64,000 nucleotides of DNA from Lactarius indigo (taxonomy: Eukaryota; Basidiomycota; Agaricomycetes; Russulales; Russulaceae), in contig JAFKAC010000122.1 in NCBI GenBank assembly GCA_025766275.1, positions 92,309 through 156,308 on the forward strand, written 5' to 3'. Position 1 is the stretch's first letter; each line of letters opens with the position of its first letter. The translations under genes and the position numbers were made by a program. Positions 33,309 through 43,114 of this stretch are shown piece after piece. Below the pieces are notes generated by a model, which saw only the letters and a program-made list of their open reading frames with translations, was not told the origin of the DNA and made no database searches.

Positions 33309-34878
33309 ACACTTGCTCTTTGATGTGGGGCATTGCTAAGCCGAGTTGTTCCGTCATTTGGTGGATGAGCTTGTTAAAGGCGTCTTCCTTGATGGCACGC
33401 TCCTTGGCTAAGGTGGTCGCGTCCGGCCCATCGGAGACAGTTTCACCGGCCATGGCGAAGGATTGGTAGGGTTCGAGTTTGGAGCTGGCGTAGAATAGGG
33501 GGGTGATATCCCCCCAGTTCATTTTGAAGTCGTCCAGCGCTGCTCGCGCGTCAGCCAGACCCAGTCCTTTGCTGATACGAGCCACAGTCTCTTCCCTGGT
33601 CAGAGGAAGGCCATAGCGGACCGCAAAGCGGGCCGGGATGGACATGAGCGCGACTGAGTATGGGTCGTGAGTTTTCCCATTCCAGTCGTAGGCGATCGCT
33701 TGTAGGTCGGACTCCTGGTATATCGGGTCTGTCCTGGCCAGTGCTTTAAAGGCCTGAGAGGTTTCCTCGTCTGTGGCGACGTGCTGGATGCCGAAAGTGG
33801 GTCGCTCGCTGAAGGAGGGGATTGGGGGGATTTCCCAGATCCCCGAGTTAGAGGTTGTGTCGGGGAGGATGATGCGGGCTTTAACTTTCGAGGTTAGTCT
33901 GCCAGAGGGGGAAGCCGGTACGTTGGGGGGAGGTGCGGCTGCCGGGTCATAGTTAATTGACCCTGGGACAGCTGCATTTTGGGCTGCAGCCTTCTCGCGC
34001 TTCCTGGCTGATGCAGACTTGCGTTTCGGGCGGTTAACCGTGGTAAAGCTGTCGTCGTTAGAAGGGTTCGTGTTTTCGCGTTGCGTCGACACTAGTCCTT
34101 CCTCAGACGGCGCTGGGGGTTTGCCCTTCCCCTTGGCAGAGGGGGCGGGCATGGGGGCGGCAGCAGCGGGCTGGGCACTGGAGGTGGCGAGAGGAGGGGG
34201 GGCGAACCCCATCTTCAAGGAGCACTTCGCAGACCGAGCACCGTGTGCTCCTCCGCAGTTTAAGCAGGGGAATTTGCACTTGCATATCCCTGCTGTCTCG
34301 TGCGGTCCCGTGCAGTGGAAAGCGTGGGCATCAGTGTCGTGGGACCCTCCGCATTTCGCGCACTGCACTGCGTGGCGGGGGATAGGGCAGGCGGGTGTGT
34401 CCGTGGCATGACCAATGCCGTGACACCTCCCGCATTGAATGATGACTGGAGAGTCGCCGGTGCATATGAAGCGAACGCGTTCGTTGAACATGTATACTCC
34501 CGCGTTCTTGGCTGCGTTAGCAATTTCACCGTTCTCGTCAACAAAGGCCATTTTGACCGTAGTCCTCGGTACATTGGCTACGGTGAATACCGATCCTTGC
34601 CAGTGAGGGACGATGCAGAAGATGACGTTTTTGAAGAGCTCGTTACGGCGTAGTTCCGTGAGGAGGGTGTCTTTATCATATACTACGCCCAATCCGTCAC
34701 TAGTCGTGACGTCCCGGAGTTGCGCGTACGTCCACCCGTCATTAGGGACAAGGTTGCCGGATGCGAGGGGGCGTATGAGGGTTTCCCTGTAGGGGTGGAT
34801 CGCGGCAAAGGGGACGTTGCCTGCGAAGGTGTAGACGAAATTGTGGGAGTTGGCGTTGGTGGACCATCTTCCGCTCAT
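33193..34878 (-). CDS. LINE ORF1, C-terminal zinc-knuckle part
   Basis: 561 residues starting MSGRWSTN. Three Cys/His knuckles lie at about residues 145-215: CGRCHGIGHATDTPAC, CAKCGGSHDTDAHAFHC and CLNCGGAHGARSAKC. These are the nucleic-acid-binding motifs of LINE ORF1 proteins. In related fungal elements the sequence before GRWS belongs to the same ORF1. Here that part lies in another frame (34742-38347) and overlaps by 137 nt. The shift could be one extra base near 34890 or a recoding site. I could not identify a slippery heptamer. Confidence 0.85.
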   Translation of the reverse strand: MSGRWSTNANSHNFVYTFAGNVPFAAIHPYRETLIRPLASGNLVPNDGWTYAQLRDVTTSDGLGVVYDKDTLLTELRRNELFKNVIFCIVPHWQGSVFTVANVPRTTVKMAFVDENGEIANAAKNAGVYMFNERVRFICTGDSPVIIQCGRCHGIGHATDTPACPIPRHAVQCAKCGGSHDTDAHAFHCTGPHETAGICKCKFPCLNCGGAHGARSAKCSLKMGFAPPPLATSSAQPAAAAPMPAPSAKGKGKPPAPSEEGLVSTQRENTNPSNDDSFTTVNRPKRKSASARKREKAAAQNAAVPGSINYDPAAAPPPNVPASPSGRLTSKVKARIILPDTTSNSGIWEIPPIPSFSERPTFGIQHVATDEETSQAFKALARTDPIYQESDLQAIAYDWNGKTHDPYSVALMSIPARFAVRYGLPLTREETVARISKGLGLADARAALDDFKMNWGDITPLFYASSKLEPYQSFAMAGETVSDGPDATTLAKERAIKEDAFNKLIHQMTEQLGLAMPHIKEQVYELFITSYPVDFFLKGNAADIWKIFTDFAAPYDIIPYA

Positions 34879-37800
34879 GAGGACTAGCGCCTTGGACGTC
34901 AGTCAGTCTCTCAATTTCTGATCGGGCAATAAAGGCAATGGATGCGGGGTTCTGCCCGAAGACAGCTTCCTCATGTATATTGTTATCTAATCCTTTGCCT
35001 CTGAGAACCATGACTTCGGTTACTCCGTTAGCGATGCGGCGGTTGCGGGTTTCTGGGCATTGTTTCCCGTTGGCTGATCGGCCCATCGCCGTAGTGGTGG
35101 CTTTGGCGTTAGCAGACGTTGTGTAATGTTGGTGCGCCGCCTTCTGAGTGACTATGGCGCTCCAGGTGGGAGGGAGGGTAGTGGCTGGTGCGGGGCGGGT
35201 CTCCCTGTTAATACGGGGGGGAGGAGGGCCCGTCGCAGGGTTTGGTAGCGCGTGTGCAGGGTCATCAGCTCGGGCCGTAGGGCACAGAGCCTCATCCATT
35301 GCACCGGCGCTCACTGGGGCAAGTGGTGCAGTCACCGCAGGGGGAGGGGCTGCCACCGCCTCCTTGTCCTTAGGTGCTGGTCCTGGCTTCCCAGCTGACG
35401 CGAAGTTTTTCTTCTCTTTGGGGGGCCTGGGCTTGGCCAGGTCGTCGATGCGCTTGTCCTGCGCATCGACTTTCCCCTCGATTCGAAGAATGGCCTCTTG
35501 TAGTGCTCGGAGCAGCGCAAGTTGCGGATCCTCGGCAGCCATGGTGGGCGCAGGGAGGACCCGTGCTACTCGCGATGGCGAGTACAGCGGGAGGGCTGGC
35601 GTAGGAGCCTGCTGGGCCGATTGGGCAACAGCGGGTGGAGGGTTGGGGGTGTCCTCCAAAGAGAGTGGTGGCGTGGGATCGGCCGGTTTTGCGGCCAGGT
35701 GTGCGTGCATCGACTGGGCAAGTCCCTGGTTCATGTCACCGAAGTCCCTTTCCATGGGGGTTGGGGAGGGGGGCACTGAGGGGGGTACTGAGGGCGGGGG
35801 GGGTAGTTGGCCTAGGGGTGTCCCTTGCTCGATGGGAAACTGTGAAGGGTTGTATTGGGTGACACTCATCGGGGGCTCTGAGAGTGAGAAGGCGATTGGT
35901 GACAGATTACGTTGCCTTTTGACCCTAGTTGGTGTTGGGGTGACGTTTGGGTCGGGGCGGGTGGTGAAGGTGGTGGTGGTGATGAGTCGGGGCGGTGTTG
36001 AGGGGGTATCACGGTAGACCGAGGGCGCTCGAGACGACGTCCTAGACGGGGTCGGTGAGGCTAACTCGAGGTCCATGCGAATTGCTTCGCTTTCCGTGGT
36101 TCGCGCCCTGCGCCCTCTGAAGGCGTCTTCGTCTTTGGGGGTCAGTTCCCACCCGAGAAGGGCAGCTTCGCGTTTGAGAAAATGGAGTTTCTTACCCTTC
36201 GGGAAGTCCTTCTTCCATTCTTTGATGTCTGCATTCACTGATTTCCTGATTTCTTCTGCGTGGGCGACGTGGAGGTCGTGATTGTCGGCCGTGATCTTTT
36301 TGACGGCGAGGTCGCGAGCCTCCAGGAGGATAGCCTCAAGTGGGGACCCCACCAGCCACGGGTTGATTGCACCTGCGTTGTATTCCTCGATAGCCGTACG
36401 CAGGTAGAATTCTTTCCTGGCCTGGTCGATTTCAAAGTCACGGGTCTCGGGCGCTAGGAGTTCAACCTCCGCCCTGACTCGTTCCTGCATCTCGGAGATT
36501 AGTTGTTTGCGGATGGATTCACCAGATATCCCTGCTTTCTCCTCCTCGACGCGGCGGCGTACTTCCGCGCGGATGGCGGGTTCTGCTTCTTGCAGAGCTT
36601 GTGACATGGTGACTGGAGGGGGCGGTGCTTTGGACTTTCCCTTGTCCGTCCCAGTTTGAATTTTGCTGTTGGCGACGTCCTGGCGGAGTGCGTCCATCAA
36701 CTCTCGGTGATATGTTAGGCGCCATTCCTCAATGTTGCGGCAGGCGTCCTCTTGGAATGTCTTGTACAGCTCTTCCCTAACCTTGTCTTGTATTTCTGCT
36801 CTGAGGCGGAGGTCAGAGAGCATCTCTTGTTTGGTTAGCTCGTAGATTTCTTTCTTCACCGTCGCTTCGGTTTCGTTGGCGTTGGTTGGGGCGTGCATTT
36901 GGTCTAGTTTGTGTTGTTGCTCCGCTGCTTTGCGGAGCCCTTCTTTGAGGAGTTCAAGTTGCCGTTCGTAGTAGGACTTAGGGAAAGATTTATCAGGGTG
37001 GTTACGGTTGGACTCTACCATGCCGGCTAATTGCTGAGCCATGAGCATAACTGCGCCGCCTTCCGTCAGAGGGCGGTCCAGTTTGTTGCTGATGATGAAC
37101 GAGTCTGGAGAGAAGTTTAGGGACTTGGTTCCCGCCTTTACATAGGCTGGGGAGCGTAGCATCCCTCTAATTATAGATGATAAAGATGCCATTACCAGTC
37201 TGTACCACGCTTGGGGGGTTAGGCCGGTGACCGCAGTTTCTCCGTCTTTGAGAGCCGTTCCGGCGTCTAGTGCCGTGAGGGTGGTCTCGAAGCAAAGGTT
37301 GAGGTAGTCCTGGTCTAGTGGAAAAGAGTGGCCATTCCGCATGGGGAGGTCAGATTTCAGGTAGAAATTGGCGTAACCTATCATGAGTTCCGGTATGTCC
37401 CGGACGAACTCGTCTAGGAGAGCCTGTTGGTTGTCGCGGTGTTCAGCCCATAGGTCGTCTGACTTCTGGGATTCTTTGATTACTGCTTGCACGTGGCCAT
37501 CTATTTGGGAAGGGTCAAAAGGGGGGGTGATGTTACCGCCGTCAAGAGCGTGGTCGAGCTCCGTTGCTCTGTTGGGGTCTGGTTCCAGGGTGCCTGCCCG
37601 TGTACGCGGGGAGTGGGATTCTGAAACTGATTCTTGAGTGACATGTGACCACAACGAGGCGTTTGAAGCGGCTCTGGAGCGGACACGAGGGGTACTAGCC
37701 GCCGCGTCTGGTCGGTTAGCTTGAGTCATTCCAGGTTGCGGGGGGAAGGTGGCGTTAGGCGGCCCAGCAGGGGGGGGCGTGTTTAGCGCACTCCATAGTG

Positions 37801-38347
37801 CCTGTGATGAGTTAGTGGGCGGGGGGATTGCCTGTAAGGCGTCCATAGCGGCGTCTATCGCCATCATGGAGCTGGGTCCCACTTGAGTGATGTCAGTGTT
37901 AGGGGCGTGATCACCGAGCGCGGCGTTGATCGCCAGCAAGGTGCCTGGTCCTACCTGTGTGGTTTCAGTGAGGATGGCTGGGATTGTCAGTTCTTCGCTT
38001 TCCGGCGAGTTCATTCTGGAATCCTGCGGGGATCGCCCAGCCGCAGGAGGAGTAAATTCAGAGATAGGGTCTGAAGGGATGGTGATGGTTTGCGCAAGGG
38101 ATCGCCCGGCTTGCGCATTTGTGGGGGAGGAGGGTAGGGAGGATGCAATGTGGTAGTCGTAATGGGCGTTGCCATCATCCCAACGGTCGGGCTGGCCATT
38201 ACCACTTGTTGCGGTAGGCCCGTTTTGGGCCAGGTTGTATGCTCTCCCGTGGGCAGGAGGAGGGGGTGCGAAGGATCTAGGGACAAGGTTTGGGAAGGGG
38301 GGGAAGCGTATAGCGTCCCCTGGAGGGTTGTTGGCGTTGCGCTCCAT
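34742..38347 (-). CDS. LINE ORF1, long N-terminal part
   Basis: 1201 residues from ATG at 38347. Pro/Ser/Thr-rich N-terminus, a charged helical region in the middle (for example KEIYELTKQEMLSDLRLRAE) likely to form coiled coil, a second Pro-rich part, then RIEGKVDAQDKRIDDLAKP. Near the end FGQNPASIAFIARSEIERLT is the usual lead-in to the GRWS motif. The last 45 residues or so appear to be read in the wrong frame. As a gag-like RNA-binding particle protein it is unusually long for this class, in which ORF1 is usually several hundred residues. Confidence 0.8.
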   Translation of the reverse strand: MERNANNPPGDAIRFPPFPNLVPRSFAPPPPAHGRAYNLAQNGPTATSGNGQPDRWDDGNAHYDYHIASSLPSSPTNAQAGRSLAQTITIPSDPISEFTPPAAGRSPQDSRMNSPESEELTIPAILTETTQVGPGTLLAINAALGDHAPNTDITQVGPSSMMAIDAAMDALQAIPPPTNSSQALWSALNTPPPAGPPNATFPPQPGMTQANRPDAAASTPRVRSRAASNASLWSHVTQESVSESHSPRTRAGTLEPDPNRATELDHALDGGNITPPFDPSQIDGHVQAVIKESQKSDDLWAEHRDNQQALLDEFVRDIPELMIGYANFYLKSDLPMRNGHSFPLDQDYLNLCFETTLTALDAGTALKDGETAVTGLTPQAWYRLVMASLSSIIRGMLRSPAYVKAGTKSLNFSPDSFIISNKLDRPLTEGGAVMLMAQQLAGMVESNRNHPDKSFPKSYYERQLELLKEGLRKAAEQQHKLDQMHAPTNANETEATVKKEIYELTKQEMLSDLRLRAEIQDKVREELYKTFQEDACRNIEEWRLTYHRELMDALRQDVANSKIQTGTDKGKSKAPPPPVTMSQALQEAEPAIRAEVRRRVEEEKAGISGESIRKQLISEMQERVRAEVELLAPETRDFEIDQARKEFYLRTAIEEYNAGAINPWLVGSPLEAILLEARDLAVKKITADNHDLHVAHAEEIRKSVNADIKEWKKDFPKGKKLHFLKREAALLGWELTPKDEDAFRGRRARTTESEAIRMDLELASPTPSRTSSRAPSVYRDTPSTPPRLITTTTFTTRPDPNVTPTPTRVKRQRNLSPIAFSLSEPPMSVTQYNPSQFPIEQGTPLGQLPPPPSVPPSVPPSPTPMERDFGDMNQGLAQSMHAHLAAKPADPTPPLSLEDTPNPPPAVAQSAQQAPTPALPLYSPSRVARVLPAPTMAAEDPQLALLRALQEAILRIEGKVDAQDKRIDDLAKPRPPKEKKNFASAGKPGPAPKDKEAVAAPPPAVTAPLAPVSAGAMDEALCPTARADDPAHALPNPATGPPPPRINRETRPAPATTLPPTWSAIVTQKAAHQHYTTSANAKATTTAMGRSANGKQCPETRNRRIANGVTEVMVLRGKGLDNNIHEEAVFGQNPASIAFIARSEIERLTDVQGASPHERKMVHQRQLPQFRLHLRRQRPLCRDPPLQGNPHTPPRIRQPCP

Positions 38348-38485
38348 AGAGCTCTAGACAGTGGGGAGTCGCGAGGACACCAGGCGTTATTCCCACTAAA
38401 CAGACTATGATTGTACACAGGAGGTAACCTAGAACCAGCACTAGCTTCAAAGGAGATGGTGGTGGTACGGGAAAGAGAAGGGATG

Positions 38486-38500
38486 GCAATATGTACATTC
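38486..38500. repeat. LINE target-site duplication, right copy
   Basis: GCAATATGTACATTC, identical to 28857-28871. Continues directly into the F-box 3' flank. Confidence 0.9.
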
Positions 38501-38614
38501 GTCTGTATGTTTGGGCGTCTCCTAAATGCGCCAGAGGAATGATTAGGACCATCGGATTGTGGAAGAACAGGCGATAGAGTACGCAACTGGCAGATTCCCT
38601 TCCTATTCGCTGAC

Positions 38615-40024
38615 CTAGGACTTAAGTCTTTCATCAAACTCCATTTTCGTATTGACGACAGTGATAGGGCGATCGGAGAGCTGACGGGCAGTGACAAAGT
38701 TCCAAATGGATGATGCGGGCTGGCCCTCTAAGTAAACCAAGTCGAGGGATGGAAATATTCCGGCGGCCATCTCCCCTGTGATGTCTTCTAAAGCAAGAGC
38801 AACGTGCCCTGCGAGTCCCCGAGATACGTGCAGCGTCTGTACGTTGGAGAATTGGCGGAGAAGGTGCGGCCACGCAATGTCGTCTGTACCCTCTAATTGT
38901 TCGGGATAGGTGTCCGAGTCACGGTCGGTGACGGCGAGTTCGAGGTGGTCCACATTGGAGAGTATCGCAGAAACATGGCTGAGGACCTGTGCCATATGGG
39001 AAACTTGCTGATCGGTCCCATGGCAGGAGATGTTAGTCGAAACACGGTACGGGTACGAACTTGCGCGGAGTTCTTGAAGATCCATATCAAAGGCGACACA
39101 GCCATCGAAAAAGGTAACCCTTGCATGCCGGAATAGGGCCAACTTGGGGCCTACTGAACGACCGATGAACTTGGAGAGTTGTGGAACTTGAAAACCAACG
39201 AACTGATTCAAGTAATCTATCCTGATCTGGTCCAGTCGAGGGCTGTCTATCTGAGCGACGAGGTCCTCCAGGTACTCGCTAGAGCCCTTGAACCCAAAGA
39301 AGGTGAGCGCAGGAAGGACATCCCGAGTTACGGGAGGCGGGCCTATTCGATCAGGGTGAAAAGTCGACTGGAATTCAATGACAAGTTTGTTGAGCTTGGG
39401 CAATACGGCCAAACACGTAACCATCGCCTTGGGTGCAAAGTAACCGGTCGGGGGTATATCGAAAAGGTAAAGCCAGATGAGGTTACTGGCCGACAAAAGA
39501 AGTGTTGGCAATGCCGGAAAGGGAATGCCGTCTAATATGATGTCCATTAAACGCGGTGCAGATCCTCCCAAGAATTCGGCGGGAAGGACCGATGCAGTTC
39601 CGTCCTCCGAATGAATGTAGAGACTCATCAGCACTGGAAATGGCTCCCGTGCCACCGTGGCCATTTTGTCCAACTGCGAACCCGTTCCGCTGAGCCCGAG
39701 ATAGGATACACGACCCGGGTGCTCAAGTGCAGCAATGACATTGTCTTCATCGTGAGGCAAGATGCCTGTACCGTAATCATGGTTCGCGTAATCCATAACG
39801 ATAGGAAAAGCTGGCCAGATACCAAGGTCCTTCCTGACAGGAGTTCCGTATGTGCATAAAATTCGGAGATTGAGACGGAGTGGAGACTCGAATATGATTT
39901 GTCGCCATCTTTGACAAATGTGCACAAGGAAGTGCCAATCCCATACAGATTGAAGGGCGTCTAACAAACTGCATTCCTCCCGACAATGGTCAAATATTTC
40001 AAGCAAGACGTTGTCTGGGAGCAT
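38615..40024 (-). CDS. F-box-like protein, cluster copy 6
   Basis: A 469-residue frame from the ATG at 40024 (MLPDNVLLEIFDHC). Motifs: LPDNVLLEIFDH, WHFLVHICQRWRQIIFESP, LRILCTYGTPVRKDLGIWP, and a family C-terminus. It ends DERLKS: a TAG replaces the Tyr codon of the KSYVSK end in paralogues, trimming only the last few residues. A possible upstream exon begins ATGAGAGAGATTGCTCAAG (near 40130) with a GTGCGT donor. The LINE has inserted 115 bp beyond its stop codon, so the transcript's 3' end may be affected. Likely an SCF substrate receptor; substrate unknown. Confidence 0.8.
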   Translation of the reverse strand: MLPDNVLLEIFDHCREECSLLDALQSVWDWHFLVHICQRWRQIIFESPLRLNLRILCTYGTPVRKDLGIWPAFPIVMDYANHDYGTGILPHDEDNVIAALEHPGRVSYLGLSGTGSQLDKMATVAREPFPVLMSLYIHSEDGTASVLPAEFLGGSAPRLMDIILDGIPFPALPTLLLSASNLIWLYLFDIPPTGYFAPKAMVTCLAVLPKLNKLVIEFQSTFHPDRIGPPPVTRDVLPALTFFGFKGSSEYLEDLVAQIDSPRLDQIRIDYLNQFVGFQVPQLSKFIGRSVGPKLALFRHARVTFFDGCVAFDMDLQELRASSYPYRVSTNISCHGTDQQVSHMAQVLSHVSAILSNVDHLELAVTDRDSDTYPEQLEGTDDIAWPHLLRQFSNVQTLHVSRGLAGHVALALEDITGEMAAGIFPSLDLVYLEGQPASSIWNFVTARQLSDRPITVVNTKMEFDERLKS

Positions 40025-40139
40025 GTTGATTGTCGTGCTATTTCTATAACTCTTGCCTGTACCACAAAAACTCAACACCGTGATTGCCACGAGGTGCTGA
40101 AGGACGCACCTTGAGCAATCTCTCTCATGTGTGAGGTAG

Positions 40140-40800
40140 CACGAGAGGGCGAATCATCCATTTGGGGGGCACCGCTAATTGAAGGTCAGCAGCGAGTACG
40201 TGTCAATTCGTAGGCACTGAACACACCTGGGAGAGCCGTTCATAAGGGGCCGTTCGGTAAAACTCGGAAGGGTGACTGGACAATGCCTGAATAGAGAGTA
40301 ATGGCGAGAATTTGGTCAATCAATCTAGTAATACTAGTATGGCAAACAAAGGCCTTGGGCTCGGACAAACCTCTGAGTGCCCATCAGTAATGAGGATAAC
40401 AAATGAACTAAGCCCTGAGGATAGAACTACTCTTATGCTGGTTGTGCTAGTTTTAGCTCTATGAGACGTAATCCTGTTCAAAATGCAAATAGGAATAGTG
40501 TGTGGGCCAGGGAATGTGCGATTTTGAACGAGGCAAATTCGTTATACGTTCAACGTTCAACCCACACCAGCAAAGCAGGACAACAAGCAATCATGGTGCT
40601 TCAAGGCCCTCTGGTGCTTGTGCATTAATCCGCGGCCTCCCCCCTTAGTACCGCATGCTACCCGTGGCACTCTCTCCCTGTTGTGCGAGGCGTGCCCCCC
40701 ACCTACAGTCTGTGATTCAAGAGTCGACTCAAATAACTCCATGACGACATAGCCAGCTAGTACATCCAGAAACTAAGGCTACACTCCAGAAACCAATCGT
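40140..40800. repeat. Duplicated 5' flank of F-box copy 6, continuing to the thiolase
   Basis: CACACCTGGGAGAGCC, ACAAACCTCTGAGTGCCCAT (about 40364-40384) and ACCGCATGCTACCCGTGGC match flanks of copies 2 and 3. The match to 16130-16740 spans the whole F-box/thiolase intergenic interval. No gene seen. Confidence 0.6.
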
Positions 40801-40980
40801 CTTTTACGCAGACGTGTCCCGCAACATCCGGGTAGATGATTCGCGCATCATCACATCGACCACATCCACACAGCATGATATAATTCGCAGAGTAGCCCAT
40901 ATATCATACAGCACTGTACATAGAGCGCACGCCGTAGTAGCGTGGATGCACGTTCAGGACAATCGATGAGATCACCATCC

Positions 40981-42932
40981 TCATAACTTTGCAAGTTGCA
41001 ACAGTCCTTCCGAGTACGACTTGGACCTGACCTTGTCCACATCTGCACGGGTGATCGTTCGCAGTTCATGAGCGTGATTGTATCCCAATCTGAAAAAGGA
41101 CCGCATGACGTCTGTCCCCCGAATACGGAAAGCAAACACGTTAAATTACCTGTTGCGTCCGTCTGGGCCATCGGCGTGATAAAATTCTGGGCGACGGAGG
41201 AGGCTGATGACGACTGCGCCGCCGAGCCCGATGTTATGCACAAGGCCATACTTCCCCCGCGCGTCGGGGAATAGCCCTGGGGCTTGCATAGGCCCAGCCC
41301 CTGCTGTACTTCAGCACAAACGATGCCAGACAGACCGTGGATAAAACCTTACAATTCCGCAATTGCACTGACAAGGTGAGGGATCAGTTGACGGTCTAGG
41401 TCATAACGCTGGGTGGGGACATACTTGTAATCGAGAAGTGCATCGCAAGACCCGTCGCACCAAGAGGATGACCCTTAGCCTCGAGTCCACCGCTTGGGTT
41501 AACCACGTACTTCCCTCCGTACTACCGACCAAAGTCTCGTGAAATGAGGCACGCGGAGAAGAAGGCCAACGCCTACTGTATTATCCCCACGCTCGACAAA
41601 GCGATGTGCATCGTCGGCGGCGCACAGTCCAAGTGCCGGGTAAGTCACGAGCTGGGCAAAGAAAAAGGGGTCGGTTCAATCTCTGCGCAGTTCAAAGCAA
41701 AACTGAGCGCGCACCTCGTTAGCTGCAAAACAATCGTGCAGCTCAACAACCCCGACATCATCCCTGCTCGCGCCTGCTTGAGCGAAAATCTTGTCTGCCA
41801 GACGTCGGGTCATCCCATAACCAACGGTATCCATCGCACTGCGTCCCTCGAATGCATCGGCGGAGTCCGTTGCGATCCCAGTTGCGACGAGTTCGATAGC
41901 CTGGTTCTCGAGCTTGTTGGCATGCACGAATGCCTCGTTTGCGAGTATACAGCATGCAGCTCCGTCCTGCTCGGCAGGTAAGAGAAGTAGATAGTCAGCA
42001 TAACGAGATGAGAGAAAGGGACGTCCAATACGCAACAGAGGTCGGGCTGCACATGTACTTGGTGAGCTCGTTCGAGATCTGTGGGGAGGCAAGTACGGCC
42101 GCCTCGTCATACCCCGCCTGGAACTGCGCATATGGGTTGTTGACAGAGTGTTTATGGTTCTTCGCCGCTAGGTGCACCCTACGCATCAAATACACTCATA
42201 AAAAAAAAAAATCGAGCACAAAACTCACCTATCTTCGCCAGATGCTCTACTCCGCCACCATACTTCCTAAAATACTCCGTCGCCGCAGCTCCGAACATGC
42301 GCGGCATCGGCGGCCCACGCTTCGAGTCGGGCGACGCGCGCTCCGCGACTCCGAAAAGCGGAGCCATGGGGCTGGGGCGGTCGGGGAACGAGTTGCCACC
42401 GAGCGGACCACGCGCCATGCGCTCGAAGCCGAGAGCGAGCGCGCAATGCGCATCGCCTGCGCGGACTAGCGCCGCGGCATGGACGAGCGCGGTGCTCCCT
42501 GTCGAGCAGTTGTTGTTCACGTTCGTGATTGGGATGCCCGTCAAGCCGAGCTGGTAGAGCGCCGCTTGGCCTGTGGTGGATGCGCCGAAGACGTAGCCGA
42601 CGAACGCCGCCTCGACGGAATCATATGTGATCCCTAGACCGATAGCGACGGCCGTGAGTGGATACGGTCGGACTGGAACGGACAGATTGCAGGACATTAC
42701 CTGCATCAAGGAACGCCTTCGTCGCGGCCTCCAAGCCCATCTATGTGGCTGTGCTCAGAATCATGACAGACAGGTCGTGCGAGAGTGCATCGTACGTCGT
42801 TGGTCTGTCGTTGACCGGGCTGACCGAGAAACAAAGTCAAGCACAGCAGTGGATAACGTGAAACAAGTATACCTTTGTAAACGCGGTGCAACCAACACCG
42901 ATAATAAATACGCGTTCTCTTTCTGTTACCAT
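40981..42932 (-). CDS. SCP2-type (SCPx-like) thiolase, copy B, probably functional
   Basis: Thiolases of this type cleave 3-oxoacyl-CoA in peroxisomal fatty acid or sterol side-chain oxidation. Exon 1 (42873-42932) reads [20 protein letters not shown] before a GTATAC donor. Further on: [15 protein letters not shown], the nucleophile motif [13 protein letters not shown] (about 42510), [16 protein letters not shown] joined to [24 protein letters not shown] (catalytic His region, about 41735), [20 protein letters not shown] (about 41480), [15 protein letters not shown] (about 41230) and the end [14 protein letters not shown] with stop at 40981. Cys and both His motifs are kept. Exon joins between exon 1 and SVEAAFVG, and around 41300-41420, are unresolved, and a TAG lies just before [10 protein letters not shown] unless it ends an intron. 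No C-terminal SCP2 lipid-binding domain is seen. Confidence 0.8.
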
Positions 42933-43114
42933 GACTGTCCAAGATGAAGGGAAAGAATGATGGAACGGCACGTGCCTCTCACACCTAGCGAACAATGGAA
43001 CTTGCTGTATTGTTTTCTGAACACGAAAATATTGACCATGATACTAAGAACTCGCATTGTAGATGCACTTCAGACGGGAACGATAATATGTATCCAACTG
43101 TTCAACTACTCAGT

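Larger units (their letters stand above)
28872..38485 (-). mobile_element. Tad1-like non-LTR retrotransposon (LINE), 9.6 kb
   Basis: Flanked by identical 15-bp repeats. The 3' end is at low coordinates: a 28-nt T-run (28872-28899), then a TATTTATTCCGGGAC tail and about 250 bp of 3' UTR. Three long minus-strand frames follow: ORF2 with endonuclease, reverse transcriptase and RNase H (29151-33308), a zinc-knuckle frame (33193-34878) and a long frame (34742-38347). The 5' UTR is only about 138 bp, so the element looks full length or nearly so. Perfect target repeats and open frames suggest a recent insertion. Domain order and RNase H fit the fungal Tad1 clade. Confidence 0.93.

Noticed and set aside
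38011..38697. 228-residue minus frame spanning the LINE 5' end and F-box flank
   Set aside because: It overlaps ORF1 in another frame and crosses the insertion border, so it is a shadow.
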